Positions 22,777 to 34,968 of a DNA stretch of 44,062 bases are shown one piece after another. The stretch is from NCBI GenBank assembly GCA_002102555.1, contig MCFL01000198.1, positions 1 through 44,062 of the forward strand, in the 5' to 3' direction. This DNA is from Catenaria anguillulae PL171 (taxonomy: Eukaryota > Blastocladiomycota > Blastocladiomycetes > Blastocladiales > Catenariaceae). The stretch's first letter is position 1. The number at the start of each line of letters is the position of its first letter. The notes below the pieces were generated by a model. That model saw nothing but the letters and a program-made list of their open reading frames with translations, ran no database searches and had not been told where the DNA came from. The position numbers and the translations under genes are program-made.

Positions 22777-25148
22777 TTATGAAAGCATTTTGCAAGTAAT
22801 ATTGACAATCTTGATATCCTTGAGCGGGCGGTCATTCTTGTCCACTTGCACCTGCTCAATCGCGTGCACCACATCCATGCCCTTTTCCACCCGGCCAAAA
22901 ACGGTGTGCTTGCCGTCCAACCACGGGGCCGCTGCAGTCGTAATGAAGAATTGACTGCCGTTACTGGCAGGTCCAGCATTCGCCATGGAGACGATTCCGG
23001 GCCGGTCGTGGCGCAGCTCGGCCACAATCTCGTCCTCAAACTCGCCGCCCCAAATACTCTCGCCACCGGTTCCGTCGCCCTTGGGGCAACCAGTCTGCAC
23101 CATGAAATCCTTGATGACACGATGGAACAAGTGGTTGCAATAATAATTGCCACGCGCATGCCCGACCCAGTTTTCCACTGTCTTTGGCGTGTGATCTGGG
23201 AACAGCTTGATCGTGATGTCGCCGAGCGTCGTATGAATGACGGCCGAGCTGGCGAGCTGCGCCTTGGCCGTCTTGAGCGTGGCCACCGACTGCTCCTCCT
23301 TTGTCGGTTTTTCATTGAAATGGTCGCGTCCAACAGCCGACGCATCTGCAGCCGCACCCGTCATTTCGGCGGGCTCGCGCCGCGTAAACAAGAAAAACCG
23401 GTTTTTCTTGAACGCCGTCGCCACCAAGATTGGATCCACGAGCCCGGCCTCTTGCAAGGCCGGATTCTCGGATGCGGCCATCTGCAGCGTCTGTACCTTT
23501 TTCTTCTTTGGCGCGCCCTGGTACAACGCCAAGTGCAGCACACGCAACGTCTCAGCGCCACCAACAAGTGCGCTCACCTTGCTAGCACCTACGTGCACAA
23601 TCTTGATGCCGAGCAGTGTTGGGTAAAGTACAAACTCGGACGAGATGTCAAACACGGCGTTGACGTAGCGCCGGGCCTGAACCGATGCCTCGAGCTCGCG
23701 CTCGATCGCCATGCGCCGGCCAAACTCCATGTCGTCCAACCGGGTAATGGCGGTACCGGCCTGTTGCATTTCGGAAATGACTTGGAGCGACTCGTCGTAC
23801 TTGCGCATGAGCTTGCCCGTGGTAAACTTCCATACTCGGACGGTGCGATCGGACAAGCCATATGTGACAAACAAATGACCGTTGGGCGAGAATTCGAGGC
23901 TCGAGGGCACAGAGTTCTTGTTGCGCTTGAATTCAAACAGGTCGGTGTCGGACTTGTAGGCAAAGTCAATACCGCGGGTTGGGAGAGTGAAGGCGGGCGG
24001 GTCTGGCGACCAGTACTCCATCATGCCCGAGGCGTCAATCGAGATGACGGTGTTGAAACGAGCATTGTACTGCCAAGTTAACAAGTTGCATTAGAGACTC
24101 AATCCAAGTCGCGGGATCCGCAGCGGCATCAACCAATGGGCGTACTTTCATGACAGCAACTGGATGCTTGTGAAGCTTGACCGTGTGCAAAATGGACCCA
24201 TCGCCCTTGCCATCAAACATGTGAATGTCGCCCGAGTCGGCGTCCGAGCTATGTGAAACCGTGCCAACGAGAGCCGAGAAAAGTCAGCCATCGGGAAAGG
24301 GGAAACAAATGACGCGGGAGAGATAAGCAAACGTACACAGCAAGCATGGAAAACGGGCTTGTGGTTTCAAATGCCCATGTGACGGTCGAAGGAACAAATG
24401 GGAGTGAAACCATGTTGATCATGTCTAGAGGACATCGCTGGTCAATGAAACTGTAGCGAACCATATTTACCCACACAGAGCGGGGTGAGCAAAGCAGATG
24501 TACCAAAGTTGGTTACATCAAAGATCTTGAGCTCCTTGCTTGGCGAAATGGTGGCCAACAATGTGCCCTGCGAATTGGCCGAGATGCCGCAGATTTCGTC
24601 CAAATGGGCGCGAAAGTGCTTGACAAACTCGATTCCGTCAGCAGTCGTTTTCCAAAATTTGAGGTGCCCATCGACAGATGCTGTGATGATGAATTCCGTC
24701 CTGTACAAGACAAAACACACACACCCAGCGTCGAACAGCGGTCAGAACCCGAGATGTGCCCAACGATCGAGGATGGTGTGGGCAAACGAAACCGACTTTG
24801 TAACGAGTGTGTATGTCAGAACGTCTCGGTGCATGTACGATTGCTCGTAGAGCTCAGTGCATGGCAATTGGTTGAGGTAGATTCGTTCCTGCGCTGCGTT
24901 GACTGGGAAATGGGCAAATCCATTGGGTAGAGAACATGGGAGCGGGGAGTGTGAGCGCGACAGGATTCTGGGCTGGGCCGAGTCATAGCACAAGTGCTGA
25001 TCGCCGGAAACACACACGGGTCCAGGCGCTTTTGGTGAAATGTACATTTAGCTCGCTTGCGACGAGCTGCCTCGACTGATGCGGACTCGGCGGAGCCGGT
25101 CAGGGACGCAGGCATAGGGCCCACATCTTCGTCGGACGAATCAGACAT
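22777..25148 (-). CDS. PPWD1: Peptidyl-prolyl isomerase with WD repeats (PPWD1 type)
   Basis: Six exons (25046-25148, 24797-24902, 24504-24700, 24337-24424, 24146-24248, 22777-24069) give 629 residues, close to the ~646 of animal PPWD1. All five introns are GT-AG, 76-143 nt, and join in frame onto family motifs: ELYEQSYMHRDVLTY, TEFIITASVDGHLKFWK, DMINMVSLPF, MMEYWSPD. The N-terminal two thirds form a WD-repeat propeller, including FVKHFRAHLDEI and the block MEFGRRMAIEREL. The C-terminal third (about 476-629) is a cyclophilin domain with active-site residues in place: FHRVIKDFMVQTG, GESIWGGEFEDE, NGSQFFIT and PWLDGKHTVFGRV. PPWD1 proteins associate with the spliceosome and catalyse proline cis-trans isomerisation. 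Its 5' end faces Rho1 across a 1.6-kb spacer. Confidence 0.95.
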
Positions 25149-26788
25149 TTGGTGATGATGTCAGGCAGATGGGGATGATTTGCACAATGTGCTCAAGGTT
25201 GCGAGAAGCGTTTTTCATTGACAATTCTGACGTTTGAAGTGTACGTTTGACATGATTTTAACCGAAAGCATCTTTGATTCTAGCATGTACCCAAGTCGAC
25301 TTCAGCCTGAGTTCTGACTCCAGGCACGCACGACTGGATCATGATGCCATTGATCTATATTCGACGGAAAGCACCTGTGCTTGGTCACCGGCAAGACAGG
25401 AATTCGAACCGGTACCGGCCAGATTACACCAGGTCAACGGTCGACAGGGGGAGACATGGAACTGTGGAGGAAATTCACCGCGAGTGCGATCGTTGAGGAC
25501 CCGAAAAGTCCGCTTCGCAGAGGAGGCCAGCACGACTGCGGCTGCTGAAAACTGAGTGGAAAATTCGCTATGTGGTCTTGTGGTTTGTGTCGAGCTTGCG
25601 GCTCGAGTGAGAGTAAACCAAGAGGTCGGCCAGGAGTCAGCCGGGCAAAAAAGCCCTTCACCAGGCCAGGAAAACGCCAAGTTTGGCGCTGTTGGGTTGG
25701 GGGCGGGCCGAAGTGACCTGTCGCTGTTTTGACCCACAAAACGCCAGCCAAGCTCAAGTGTCTGCTTGCATGCGGCTCCATTCACAATCACATGGATTGA
25801 TTCCTTCGGTACATACGCATAGGCTCACTGTGACTATTGCGCATTGCACTTACATATGAAAGGCGGAGACAGTTGCTGGCCTCGTTCCAAGTTCAAGTTC
25901 AAGCGGCAGCCAAGCCAAGCCAAACGCCATCGAAGTTGACCCAACCAAAAACCCTCTGAAGAACTTGCTTTGCTTCAACACACCAGTGACACCGCTCAAT
26001 TCATACACATCCGATTCTTTAATTGAATCACGCACCTCATTGTCATCGACACTGCCATCCCATCCGGTACACATCATGCCCACTGCAATGTCTTCTTCGG
26101 TCATCCCACCATCGCCTTCGGCTATGCGCTCTGCCCAATCGCCCGGTCACCTAGTCGGCGTCAATGCCGTCCGCTGCACCGTTCCCCTTTGCCCAACCGC
26201 CGCCAATCAACAACGCCCACATTGGCCAACACCACAGAAAACGATTGTGTGTTCCCCTCGTCCCAAGGGCCGGATACTCCATACACACGGCACGCGGCCG
26301 AGGTTTGATCCGATCCAACCTGACCCTCACGCCCCATCTCCGTGTCGTCACGGAGTGGCGTTCCGAGTGTTTCACGTTGCAGCTGCGACCACGGCCAGCC
26401 TTGTTCGCACCTGATGCTCGCAGTTCAACGGCCCATATGCAAAATGACCGCCGACGGCATTTTTTGCTCCCGCCTTCCATTGATGCAGTCGGGCGATCAT
26501 TTCCTGTGACTCGGCGCTGGGCGAGCAGGCGGGGCGGCTTGGCATTTTGCACTTCGACCAACCCTTTTCCTCTGGACCCTCTTTTCGCCCCTTCACAAGT
26601 GATAGCACATTCGATCAAGGGCTAACCTATTCCAATTCTACTCTTCTGCCTCAACACATCAGGTTATTGGACACTTTTCTTTGCGCCTTGCACATCCATC
26701 ACATCGCGACCCTTCAATACCGCGCGCCGGCCTCTTGTGATTCCACCCCTTGTTCAAGCCATATCATAACTGCACTACTACGACTGCC
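25149..26788. other. Divergent promoter region between PPWD1 and Rho1
   Basis: No gene is supported. The two flanking genes diverge from this 1.6-kb spacer, so it should hold both promoters. The part nearest Rho1 (about 25960-26788) is C/T-rich on the plus strand, like the leader of the MADS gene. A tRNA-like segment near 25385-25440 has a GGTTCGAATTCC box on the minus strand, but its T stem does not pair and it lacks an anticodon arm. Confidence 0.5.
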
Positions 26789-27560
26789 ATGTCCGAGATC
26801 CGTCGCAAACTGGTCATTGTCGGTGATGGCGCTTGCGGCAAGACCTGCCTGCTTATTGTGTTCTCCAAGGGTGTTTTCCCAGTGGTGCGTCCTGATTCCT
26901 TGCAACACTCTTTCTGCTACTCTGTGTTGCTTGTCGCTTAACGTTGCGTTTCCGTCGATGTGTTGTTTTCCACAGAAATACGTCCCCACGGTCTTCGAGA
27001 ACTACGTGTCGGACGTGTACGTGGATGGCAAGCACGTTGAGCTCGCTCTTTGGGATACAGGCATGTGGCACCCACTCCTTCATTGTACTTTATTCGTTTT
27101 CGCATTTGATCTCTGACAACATATCTTTTTCCCGCCGTACTTCTTTGATCTTTCACCAGCCGGCCAAGAAGATTATGATCGGTTGCGCCCGCTCTCGTAC
27201 CCGGACTCACACGTTATCCTTATTTGCTTTGCCGTCGACTCGCCCGATTCCCTCGAGAACGTCAAGGAAAAGTGGATCTCCGAGGTGCTTCATTTTTGCG
27301 CCGGTCTGCCAATTCTCCTCATTTCGTGCAAGCGTGATCTGCGTGATGACGAGCGGACAATTGGCGAGCTTCGCCGGAACGGCCAAAAGCCCGTGACGAC
27401 CGAGGAGGGCATGGCCGTCGCACAACAAATCAACGCCTACAAGTACCTCGAGTGCTCTGCCAAGCTCAACGAAGGCGTCAAGGAAGTATTTGAACACGCA
27501 ACAAGGGCAGCACTCATGTACCCCAAGAAGAAGAAGTCCAAGGCTTGCCTTGTTCTCTGA
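26789..27560 (+). CDS. RHO1: Rho1/RhoA-type small GTPase
   Basis: Exons 26789-26884, 26976-27060 and 27160-27560 give 193 residues, the usual Rho1 length. The sequence shows P-loop GDGACGKT (12-19), switch [14 protein letters not shown] with Tyr34 and Thr37, switch [15 protein letters not shown] with Gln63, the Rho insert helix (around [14 protein letters not shown]), [12 protein letters not shown], a basic tail KKKKSK and the prenylation box CLVL (Leu end, so geranylgeranylation is expected). In fungi Rho1 activates protein kinase C and glucan synthase and directs actin and wall growth. Intron 1 is GT-AG (91 nt). Intron 2 (27061-27159) can keep the invariant DTAGQED only by starting with GC (AG/GCATGT), so it is a GC-AG intron. 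The start is the ATG giving the standard [15 protein letters not shown]-terminus. Confidence 0.96.
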
Positions 27561-28510
27561 TTAGGTCCAAGTTTTTATCGTTCCCTGTTTTTTTTTGTTT
27601 TTTTTTTGTCTCCCCTGCCGTGGACGATTTCTGACCTTGTTCAAGTTCGTTCACTCGCTTGTCCACCGCTATGCTGCCACTTCCTCCCTGCTGGCCATGG
27701 ACCGCCCTTGCTCTTGATCGCCGCTGGCGAACTCCTCTTTCTTGTTTTACCCTGGTTCGGTTGATCAAGCCACCACACCCCTTCCCCTCCCTCCCGCCAC
27801 CCACCTTGTCGAGTGCGACGTCCATGCCTGCCACGGCTCGTTTTGACCCTGGGGCGCCATTCAAAGTGAAGCGGAGCCTAATTCCATGCTCCACTGCTGA
27901 TTTCCAACCTTTCCTTTTACCTTTTGTGCATGGTTTTCATTATGTTTTCTTTATTTCGTTTCGTTTCGTTTCGTTTTCACCTTTTTTCTTTTCTCATGTT
28001 TACATTACTCTGTTTTCCTTCACATTATCCTTACATTTCGTTTGCTTTTGGGTTGTTTATGTCTTGTGTCCCAGTCTCGTGTTCTTCTATCGATTAACTA
28101 GTTGTGCATGCATCGTTCTCTTGTCCATGTCCTCTAGCCTCGTGCTGTGGCGGCCTTCTTTCCGTGTCAGTTAGATCGTGTAAATGTTAATACATGGTCC
28201 TCTGATCCACCGACGTTCCCACCTCGCAGATCGTGGGATTCGTGAGCAATGTGTCTTGACTTGAGCGGGCCGGAGAAATTCACATTTGAATTTCTGCAAA
28301 AGCGTTCAACGCATACTTATCGAACAATGGAAATGTCGCACGACTGTGCGCAATCGACCACAGCGTTCCACTCATTACCAGCCTTTGCCGCCTTCCATCT
28401 CGTCCCAAGGCATTCCTCTCGTTCACGCTGTCGCCTTGATCTTGTTGTGAGTCCCTACTTCGACCCGGCCCAACGACCTCATCTCTCCGACCATTCGCAA
28501 GCAAATCAGT
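27561..28510. other. Spacer between Rho1 and Nse1
   Basis: No gene is seen. The plus strand is strongly T-rich from 27561 to about 28130, as in a long 3' untranslated region, and holds a (TTTCG)4 run at 27954-27973. The last ~250 bp should carry the Nse1 promoter. Confidence 0.6.
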
Positions 28511-29923
28511 ATGGAACCCATGCAACTCGACGTTGATCCCATGGATCTTCAGCGGGTATACATCCAGTCGCAAATGTACAAGCCCTTCATGCGCGAAGAG
28601 GAAGCGTTGGCCATTTACGAACAAGCTTGTCTCGCCCTTGGGAGTACGTACACTTGTGCTCTGCCATTGCACACGTTCAGCGCATTGACACGACTTTGCA
28701 TTCTTCATCACTGCCCCTAGTGCCGTACAGACCCGACGATTTCCCTGGATTCCTTACCAACATCAACCAAGCGCTGGATCAACTCAACTTGTCTATCCGC
28801 CAAGAAAAGCACCATTCACGCGACATCTCGTATTGCTTATTGGTTCGTTCGTAGTCTTCTCAACCGAACCCATTTGCGTTGCCTGCGCTCACAGGCTGCA
28901 CCATTCCCTGTTCCTGCCACTCGTTCGTGTGTCCAGATCAACGAAGAAGCAGATGAACTCTCTAAACTCGCAACGACGCTCACCCCACCTCAAATCGGCG
29001 TTTTCCGCACGCTTGTCAACAAAATCCTCGATTCCCCACAAGGGCAATTGACGTCCATGGACGTGCTCAACACGGTCCCGTCAACGCTCATGACAAAGGC
29101 CGTGTTTGAAAAGACCGTTTTGCTCAAGCTGGTGGCGGAAGGATGGTTGGAGGAAACGTGCGTTGGATTTGCAGTGCGATCCGGGAGGACTGGGCATCGA
29201 CTTAGGGCAAGTTCTCGCATGATTCGCAATATGTAGCACACGCGGAAACTACACTGTTGGGATCCGCACGTTGGTTGAGCTGAAAAAGTTCATTGAGGAA
29301 GGTCATCCGGATTTGGATCGTTGCCTGCATTGCGAGAATGTGGCCATCATTGTACGCCAAAGTTCGACCGCCCAAGCTTACGCTTGTCAGCCGTTAGGCC
29401 AACAGGCTGAATCATCCATTGTACCTCCTTGTAGAAAATCGAGTGCCAAACGCCCGACTGCAACGCCACATACCACCGCCGCTGTCTTGAAGAGCGCAAG
29501 AACCGTGCGGGCGCCCGGCTCCCCTGTGCCAAATGCCAACAGCCCATTGTGATTCCGGCAGATGTTTACTCGTCAACCACAGCTTCTTCGTCAAAGTCGT
29601 CACGGACCAGCGGCACCAAACGTGCGCGACTCGAAAAGCCCGCAGGTGCAGACGAGGAGGAGGTGGAAGAAGACGAGCTCATGGAAGAAGATGACGATGA
29701 AGACGAAGAGCCGGTTGCCAAGCAGGAGCCGCTCACGCAAAGGCGCACGTCGACGCGAGCGGCGGCAGCAGCAGGAGCAGCGAGTCGGCAACGCATGTCC
29801 ATGGGGATGGATGAGGATGACTTGGAGCCAAGCCAGAACAAGAGCAAGGGCAAGGGCAAGAGGGCGGGTGGGAGGCGGAAAGCCGTTGTGGATGACGATG
29901 ATGATGACATGGATCTGGACTAG
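28511..29923 (+). CDS. NSE1: SMC5/6 complex subunit Nse1 (RING-like)
   Basis: Five exons (28511-28643, 28721-28842, 28937-29157, 29237-29351, 29435-29923) give 359 residues; all introns are GT-AG, 77-94 nt. Nse1 pairs with Nse3 and Nse4 in the SMC5/6 complex, which acts in DNA repair and chromosome segregation, and its RING-like domain supports ubiquitin ligase activity. Visible features: the winged-helix region (ELSKLATTLTPPQIGVFR, EKTVLLKLVAEGWLEE, NYTVGIRTLVELKKFI) and a variant RING with C188-x2-C191, C201-x4-C206-x4-H211-x2-C214 and C228-x2-C231. The last intron falls between the first and second Cys pairs. The C-terminal ~110 residues are an unusual tail: an acidic run (EEEVEEDELMEEDDDEDEE), a Lys/Gly/Arg-rich patch (KGKGKRAGGRRK) and a final poly-Asp run. 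Its 3' end is about 140 bp from the right repeat arm. Confidence 0.88.
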
Positions 29924-30109
29924 TGTGCGATTTGGGGGTTGTGGAAGTTGCAGGATTTGTATCATCACGTTCCGTGAATGTATTGTTTTTTGACCATTTG
30001 GCAGCCAGATGCTAGGATATTGACATGTTTGACCACACAAAACGACTCAGCAAACATATGAGACATATGTACAGACAGCATGAACCAGACAAACGCAAAT
30101 CATGGGTGA

Positions 30110-31724
30110 CTACTCCCCGCCGACACCGACCGGCGGCGTTGCTGCGAGGGCATCCACAATCATGTCGAGTATAGTGTACAAAAGGTGCCGATTGAGCAAC
30201 TGGTTCTGCATCAGGGAAAACAGGCGCATTGCGCCCCTGGTTGCGTTCTTGCTGCCAACGATACTGCTCATCGTTTCTAGAGAGCGCATACAGACGAGAT
30301 TGCCGGTCAATACAATTGACTCGAACATGGGGACAATACAGAAAAAGCAAGCGCACCTGGGATCAAGAGCATCATGTTGTTCTTTGCCGACTGCTTGACA
30401 CGTTCTCGCTCGGCGTCGCATGGCGAGGCAAAGTGTCCGCGCCATTGCCCGTTGGGCCACAGCGAGTCCGTGAGCATGGTAAGGTACGAATGAAGCATTT
30501 CGGGCGACGTCAAGTACTCGATTGTGCCAGTCACCTTTCTACAAAAATGAACAATCAATACAAAATGAGAGTTCACCCCAAACAATGTCCGTCATAAAGA
30601 GGAATGTATACATTTACGTACCGGTCAATGGTCTCGCCCAAGAGCTGCTGCAACACGATGGCAATGGCTTGGCGACGCAGCCAATTGTTCTTTTCCTTGA
30701 GCTCAAAGATCTCGATGAACAAGTCGCTGAGCACGTCCGAGGCACTGCCCGAGTCCACGCTGGTCACATTTGGGTCTGCGCCAGATCCCGCAGCAGTCCC
30801 TTTTTGGCCATGAACCGACTCGGAGCTGCCGCCAAAACTCGATACAAGGCCTTGCAGCAGACCCTGGCCAAAACCAGCCTGGTCGACAGCCATTGCCGTT
30901 GTTGTCCCTGCGGATGGTGCAACTGGTGCTGCTGACGCGGTGGAAGGACGCAGTAAGTTGTGAAGCGACGACGCCACCCCTGTTGTTGAAGACGGCGACG
31001 AGGGTCCACCAAGCGAAGTGGTCGATGTCCAAGTCGATGACGACAATGACGACGATACTGTGGACGATGACACGAGCGCATCAGATGCGCTTGGGCCACC
31101 GCCAACTGGATCGCCGCCACCAAGAGACTCGATTCCGCTGACAATCTTCCTTTGCCACGACTTGACGAGTGCCACACCCGACTGACCCAGTCGCGACGCT
31201 GCAGCCGTGGTTGACGACCCCGATCCAGAGGCAAGCGTAGATGATGACGAGCAAGACGATGACGAGATGATGATGCGTGCGGCCGTGACCGAGCCCAGAT
31301 CCTGCTGGCAAATAAACGACCGAAACGCGGGCGAGGCGCACACTTGCGGGTGCATGCACAGTGTCTCCAAGTACTTTGCGAGCTTGTCTTGCCGCGACGC
31401 GGCTAGTGACGACAACATGGTGGCCCCGAGAATGGCATTGGGCGCCTTTTTCGGCAGCTCGAGGCGCGACATGATGTGCGGAAACTGCGACTTGAGTGCA
31501 GAGTGCAGCGAGAGAAACTCGGAAAAGCGGCGGGCCACCGTCCAGGCGGGTCCAGCAGCCGTTGCACCGTCAAGCACGTGCTGCACTTGGACAAGGTACA
31601 CGACATACTCGCGGTTCGTGGTCGAATCCAACTCGAGGCGATGCGACACAACAGTGACAGAGCATTCACCACTTGCACTTGCGTGACCCCCAAACATTCC
31701 AAATGCAGACTCGGACGCCTGTGC

Positions 31725-31768
<44 letters not shown>

Positions 31769-34562
31769 GGGCTCGCTTGTGCTCTTGGATCTCGAGCCAC
31801 ATGAGCTCACGCATCTCGTCCCGGAGAGTGGCCTTGGATTTGGTGAGGACCGACACCAGCTCCGTGTTCTTGCCCGAACGCTTGGCACTTGCCAGGAGCG
31901 AGTCGACAATGGCCTCTTGCTGCACCAGTCGGTCGAGCTGTTGGCGCAGACTGGTCACTGCCGAACCAGCTGCGGCATCGTCCGTGCGAGTTAGGCTTGG
32001 GTCGTCGGTGTTGGCGTTGAGCAACGATGATGACCCGACAGACAGGACGGAACCGACGGATTGACGCGAGCGCGACGACGAGTAGCTTCCTGACCGGTGT
32101 CGCTGCAGGCCAGCAACATTTGCCGGTTGAACCCCGTGATCCGCATTGTCACGCTGGCTCCCCTCGTTGACGTGGCTGTCTGCGGGGGCGGGTGGCGACG
32201 TTGATGGCAAAAGAGGAGCAACTTGAACGGCAGCAGTAGCAGCGGGCGTCGGCGTCGGCGTGGTGGTCAAGATGGATCGCAATTCGGCAGCAACGGATTC
32301 GACGGCATCCGTGGGAAGCAGAGACTCTTCGGTGAGCTGGCGCAAGTCGAGCACGGCGGCGCCACTGTTGCCTGCACCACCATCTGCCAAGGGGGCGCTG
32401 GTCACGTTTGAAGGTATCAGCGACGCCGCTGGTGCCAAATCGGCAACTGGTCCGCTGGAATCGAGTGAAGTCGAAACGGCCTCAGAAGAGGATGAAGGAG
32501 CCGTAGGCAGAGTGATGTTTTCGACATGCAAAGAGAATGCAGGGTCATTGATGAGTGACAAGTAGAGATCCGACTTGACAAAGGACGCGAAATCCTGCGA
32601 CTCCATGAGCTGAAACACATAGGTCTGCGCGTCGAGAATGGGCTGATACAAGTAAGCGTTGGCTGATGGTGATGGTGACGGTGATAGTGATGCAGATTCG
32701 AACGAGGGGCTGGTGATGGTGGCAAGCAGCTCGGTGATTTGGAGCGACAAGTGTAGGGGAAGCTGAATAAACTGTGGACACGCATTGGGTGCGAAAAAGG
32801 TTCGGTGCATGGACTGCACATCGCTCTGGATCATGGCCACGAGCTTGTCGTCGTCGTCGTCGTCGTCGTCTTCGTTTGCATCTGAGGCGGCCGTGTTGGA
32901 GTGGCGCGGTCGGGTTGTGGTCGCGGTTGTGGTCAAGGCGGTCAGATGCTCGCGAAAACTCTGTGCCATGAGCCAAAACTGGAGCAAGTTGGTGCGCTTG
33001 GTTTGGTCAAGATACTCCATAAAGTATCCGAGCCCAGCAGGCGATGCAAGCAGCTGACTGAGTGTAAAGTGCTGCGACGAGAGGCCCACGGTCCGGTTGC
33101 GATGCACGTATGCGGGCCCACCCAGCGCCTCGATACGCTTCTCGACCCTGGATTTGGCCTCGAGCAGCTTGTTCATGTGCTTGATAATGTCGGTCACCTT
33201 GACGCCGTTGACCACGTCGGTTGGCAATCGGTCCATGATGTCGATTCGGCGGCGGCGGACTTGCATGATGATTTGGTTGCGAATCTGCTTGGCTTCGATG
33301 AGCGACTTGGACGCCTTGATGGACTTGAGCAAGTCGTCGTGCGCCTTGGGCGAGGTGACGTTGACATTGACGTTGACTACCGCTGTTGTGGTCGTGGCGC
33401 CCGGGGTGTCCATGCTGTTTCCCGTCTGCCGCTCGAGTACTTGACGGAAGCGCAACACCATGGCCCTAATACAGTCCGAACGAATGTCAGCATCAGCATG
33501 TACACATACATACATATACTCAAATCCCGAGGGATGATGATCCAATGGGAAGGCGGCAAAAACATACAGCTCGCGGACGGCTTTTCCTGCCCAATGGTCG
33601 ACCAAATTGTTCCAAAAGTACGGGTCGCTCAGCATATCCATGACGGGTTTGAGCACCGAGTTGGCCACAATTTCGCGCACCAGCGAGCGGGTGATGGGAC
33701 TCGTCATTTCGGGTGCATTGGGGAGCACCAGGTTGAGCAGTCGGTCGGCAACCGAACGCAAGTAGGCAACCTCGGTCAAGTGCGTAGATCCATTGAGATG
33801 AAGCGCAGGATGAAGGGACGTGGGGACACGCACTGACGACGACCTGTGGGTGGTTGCACTCGCCGCAGTCGCAGTCGCAGTTAGGTACTTTGAGGCAACC
33901 AGTTCATGCAGCTCGAGTGATTCCGTCAGGACACGGTCCTCTGCGTCGGCAGATCCACCACGCACGGCCTGCTCTGCGCGCCGAAACTCGACCAAGTGGG
34001 CAACCAGGGCAGGCACGACTTGCTCGACCAGCAAGGCGTCGAGTGGCAGGTGGGTGGCCCGGCGAGACAACTCGGCAGCCACAGATTGCAACCTCGTGTC
34101 GACAATGGCGAGAAATGTTGGGTCGTCCGAGATTTGGGAAAACCAGGCAGCCACAAAGTCGCGCTGGATGTATCCGAGCAGCCGAGTCATGACCTCGTTC
34201 AACGCGGAGGCAGACTCGGGCGAGCAGCGTGCAGTTGTTGTCACGGCGACCGCCCCCGTCGTCGTACTACTACTTTTGCCCGCCAAGTGGCGATCCCTCT
34301 CGGCAGTGAGCTTGGCGTGGTGGTCGGCAAAGACCTTGCTGTACAGTTGTTTGGCGGCCACGCTCGACTCGCGCATGGGCCCAATGCCCGTCACGGGCGG
34401 CGGCGGCTCAGGGTACTTGTGAAGGTAGAGCTGGATGGCGAGGGCAATCACGGTGCAAGTGCCAGCCACGCCAACGGCGCCAACGACCGTACTCCACGCG
34501 ACCCGAGCCAGGAAGGTGGGAATGGCCAGCAGAGCAGCACCAGTACCTGAGGACGACGCCAT
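30110..34562 (-). CDS. Sorting nexin, PXA-RGS-PX-Nexin_C (Mdm1/SNX13 type), copy 2
   Basis: Exons 33568-34562, 30622-33465, 30357-30538 and 30110-30276 give 1395 residues, two Gln shorter than copy 1. All domains and splice sites of copy 1 are kept, with no stop or frame break, so both copies look functional. Exonic amino-acid differences I can see are few: E/D in FADHHAKL, S/T in PEMTSPIT, GT/SA in GGGPSASD and A/T in GTTTAMAV. Two further substitutions fall inside intron 1, which again has a length divisible by three and no stop. Intron 2 is 83 nt here against 84. The 3' end converges on Nse1 (186 bp between stop codons), while copy 1 is followed by the SRP receptor gene. Confidence 0.93.
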
Positions 34563-34682
34563 CTTGTCTTTATCGTTGGTTGCGGCTGTGTGTGTGTGTG
34601 TTTGTGTTTGTGTGGACGGTCAGGGTGCTGGGGGAGGTGTTGATTGACGTTGGTCACGGTAGTTGATGAGGGTTGGTTCATG

Positions 34683-34700
34683 GAAATGGAAATGGAAATG
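34683..34700 (-). repeat. (CATTTC)3 microsatellite, right arm
   Basis: Three copies of CATTTC on the minus strand occupy the position equivalent to the eight-copy tract of the left arm. Confidence 0.93.
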
Positions 34701-34896
34701 CATTGACTTGCGCCCTTGATGCGCTCCATATTGCAACGTGCAAATGTCCACCCAAGCGCATTCAGGCTCAAAGCCGACATCAGTGCCCATTCCGTCTTTA
34801 CTGATAGCTGGCAGCGATCTCTGGTGGAGTTTTTTCCGCGGACCTTTTTCGTGGCATTGCCGTCGTGGGTGGAAAGTTCGCTCTCGAAAACAACAA

Positions 34897-34968
34897 GGGC
34901 GCGTAGATCAGTGGCTAGATCGTCGGTTTCCGGTACCGAAGGCCGGGAGTTCGAACCTCCCCGTGCTC
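34897..34968 (+). tRNA. tRNA-Arg (anticodon CCG), second copy
   Basis: This is identical over all 72 nt to the gene at 868-939, with the same cloverleaf and anticodon CCG in loop TTCCGGT. It is read outward from the repeat toward the condensin gene, whose ATG lies 159 nt beyond the tRNA 3' end. It has its own terminator, different from that of the left copy. Confidence 0.95.

Noticed and set aside
22846-24081. 411-residue open frame opposite PPWD1
   Set aside because: It is an antisense shadow of exon 6; the cyclophilin domain is on the minus strand.
25385-25440. Minus-strand tRNA candidate with GGTTCGAATTCC box
   Set aside because: The T stem does not pair and there is no anticodon arm between the A-like and B-like boxes.
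32901-33836. 311-residue open frame antisense to the right nexin copy
   Set aside because: It is a shadow of the PXA/RGS exon, and the equivalent antisense frame in the left arm is interrupted.
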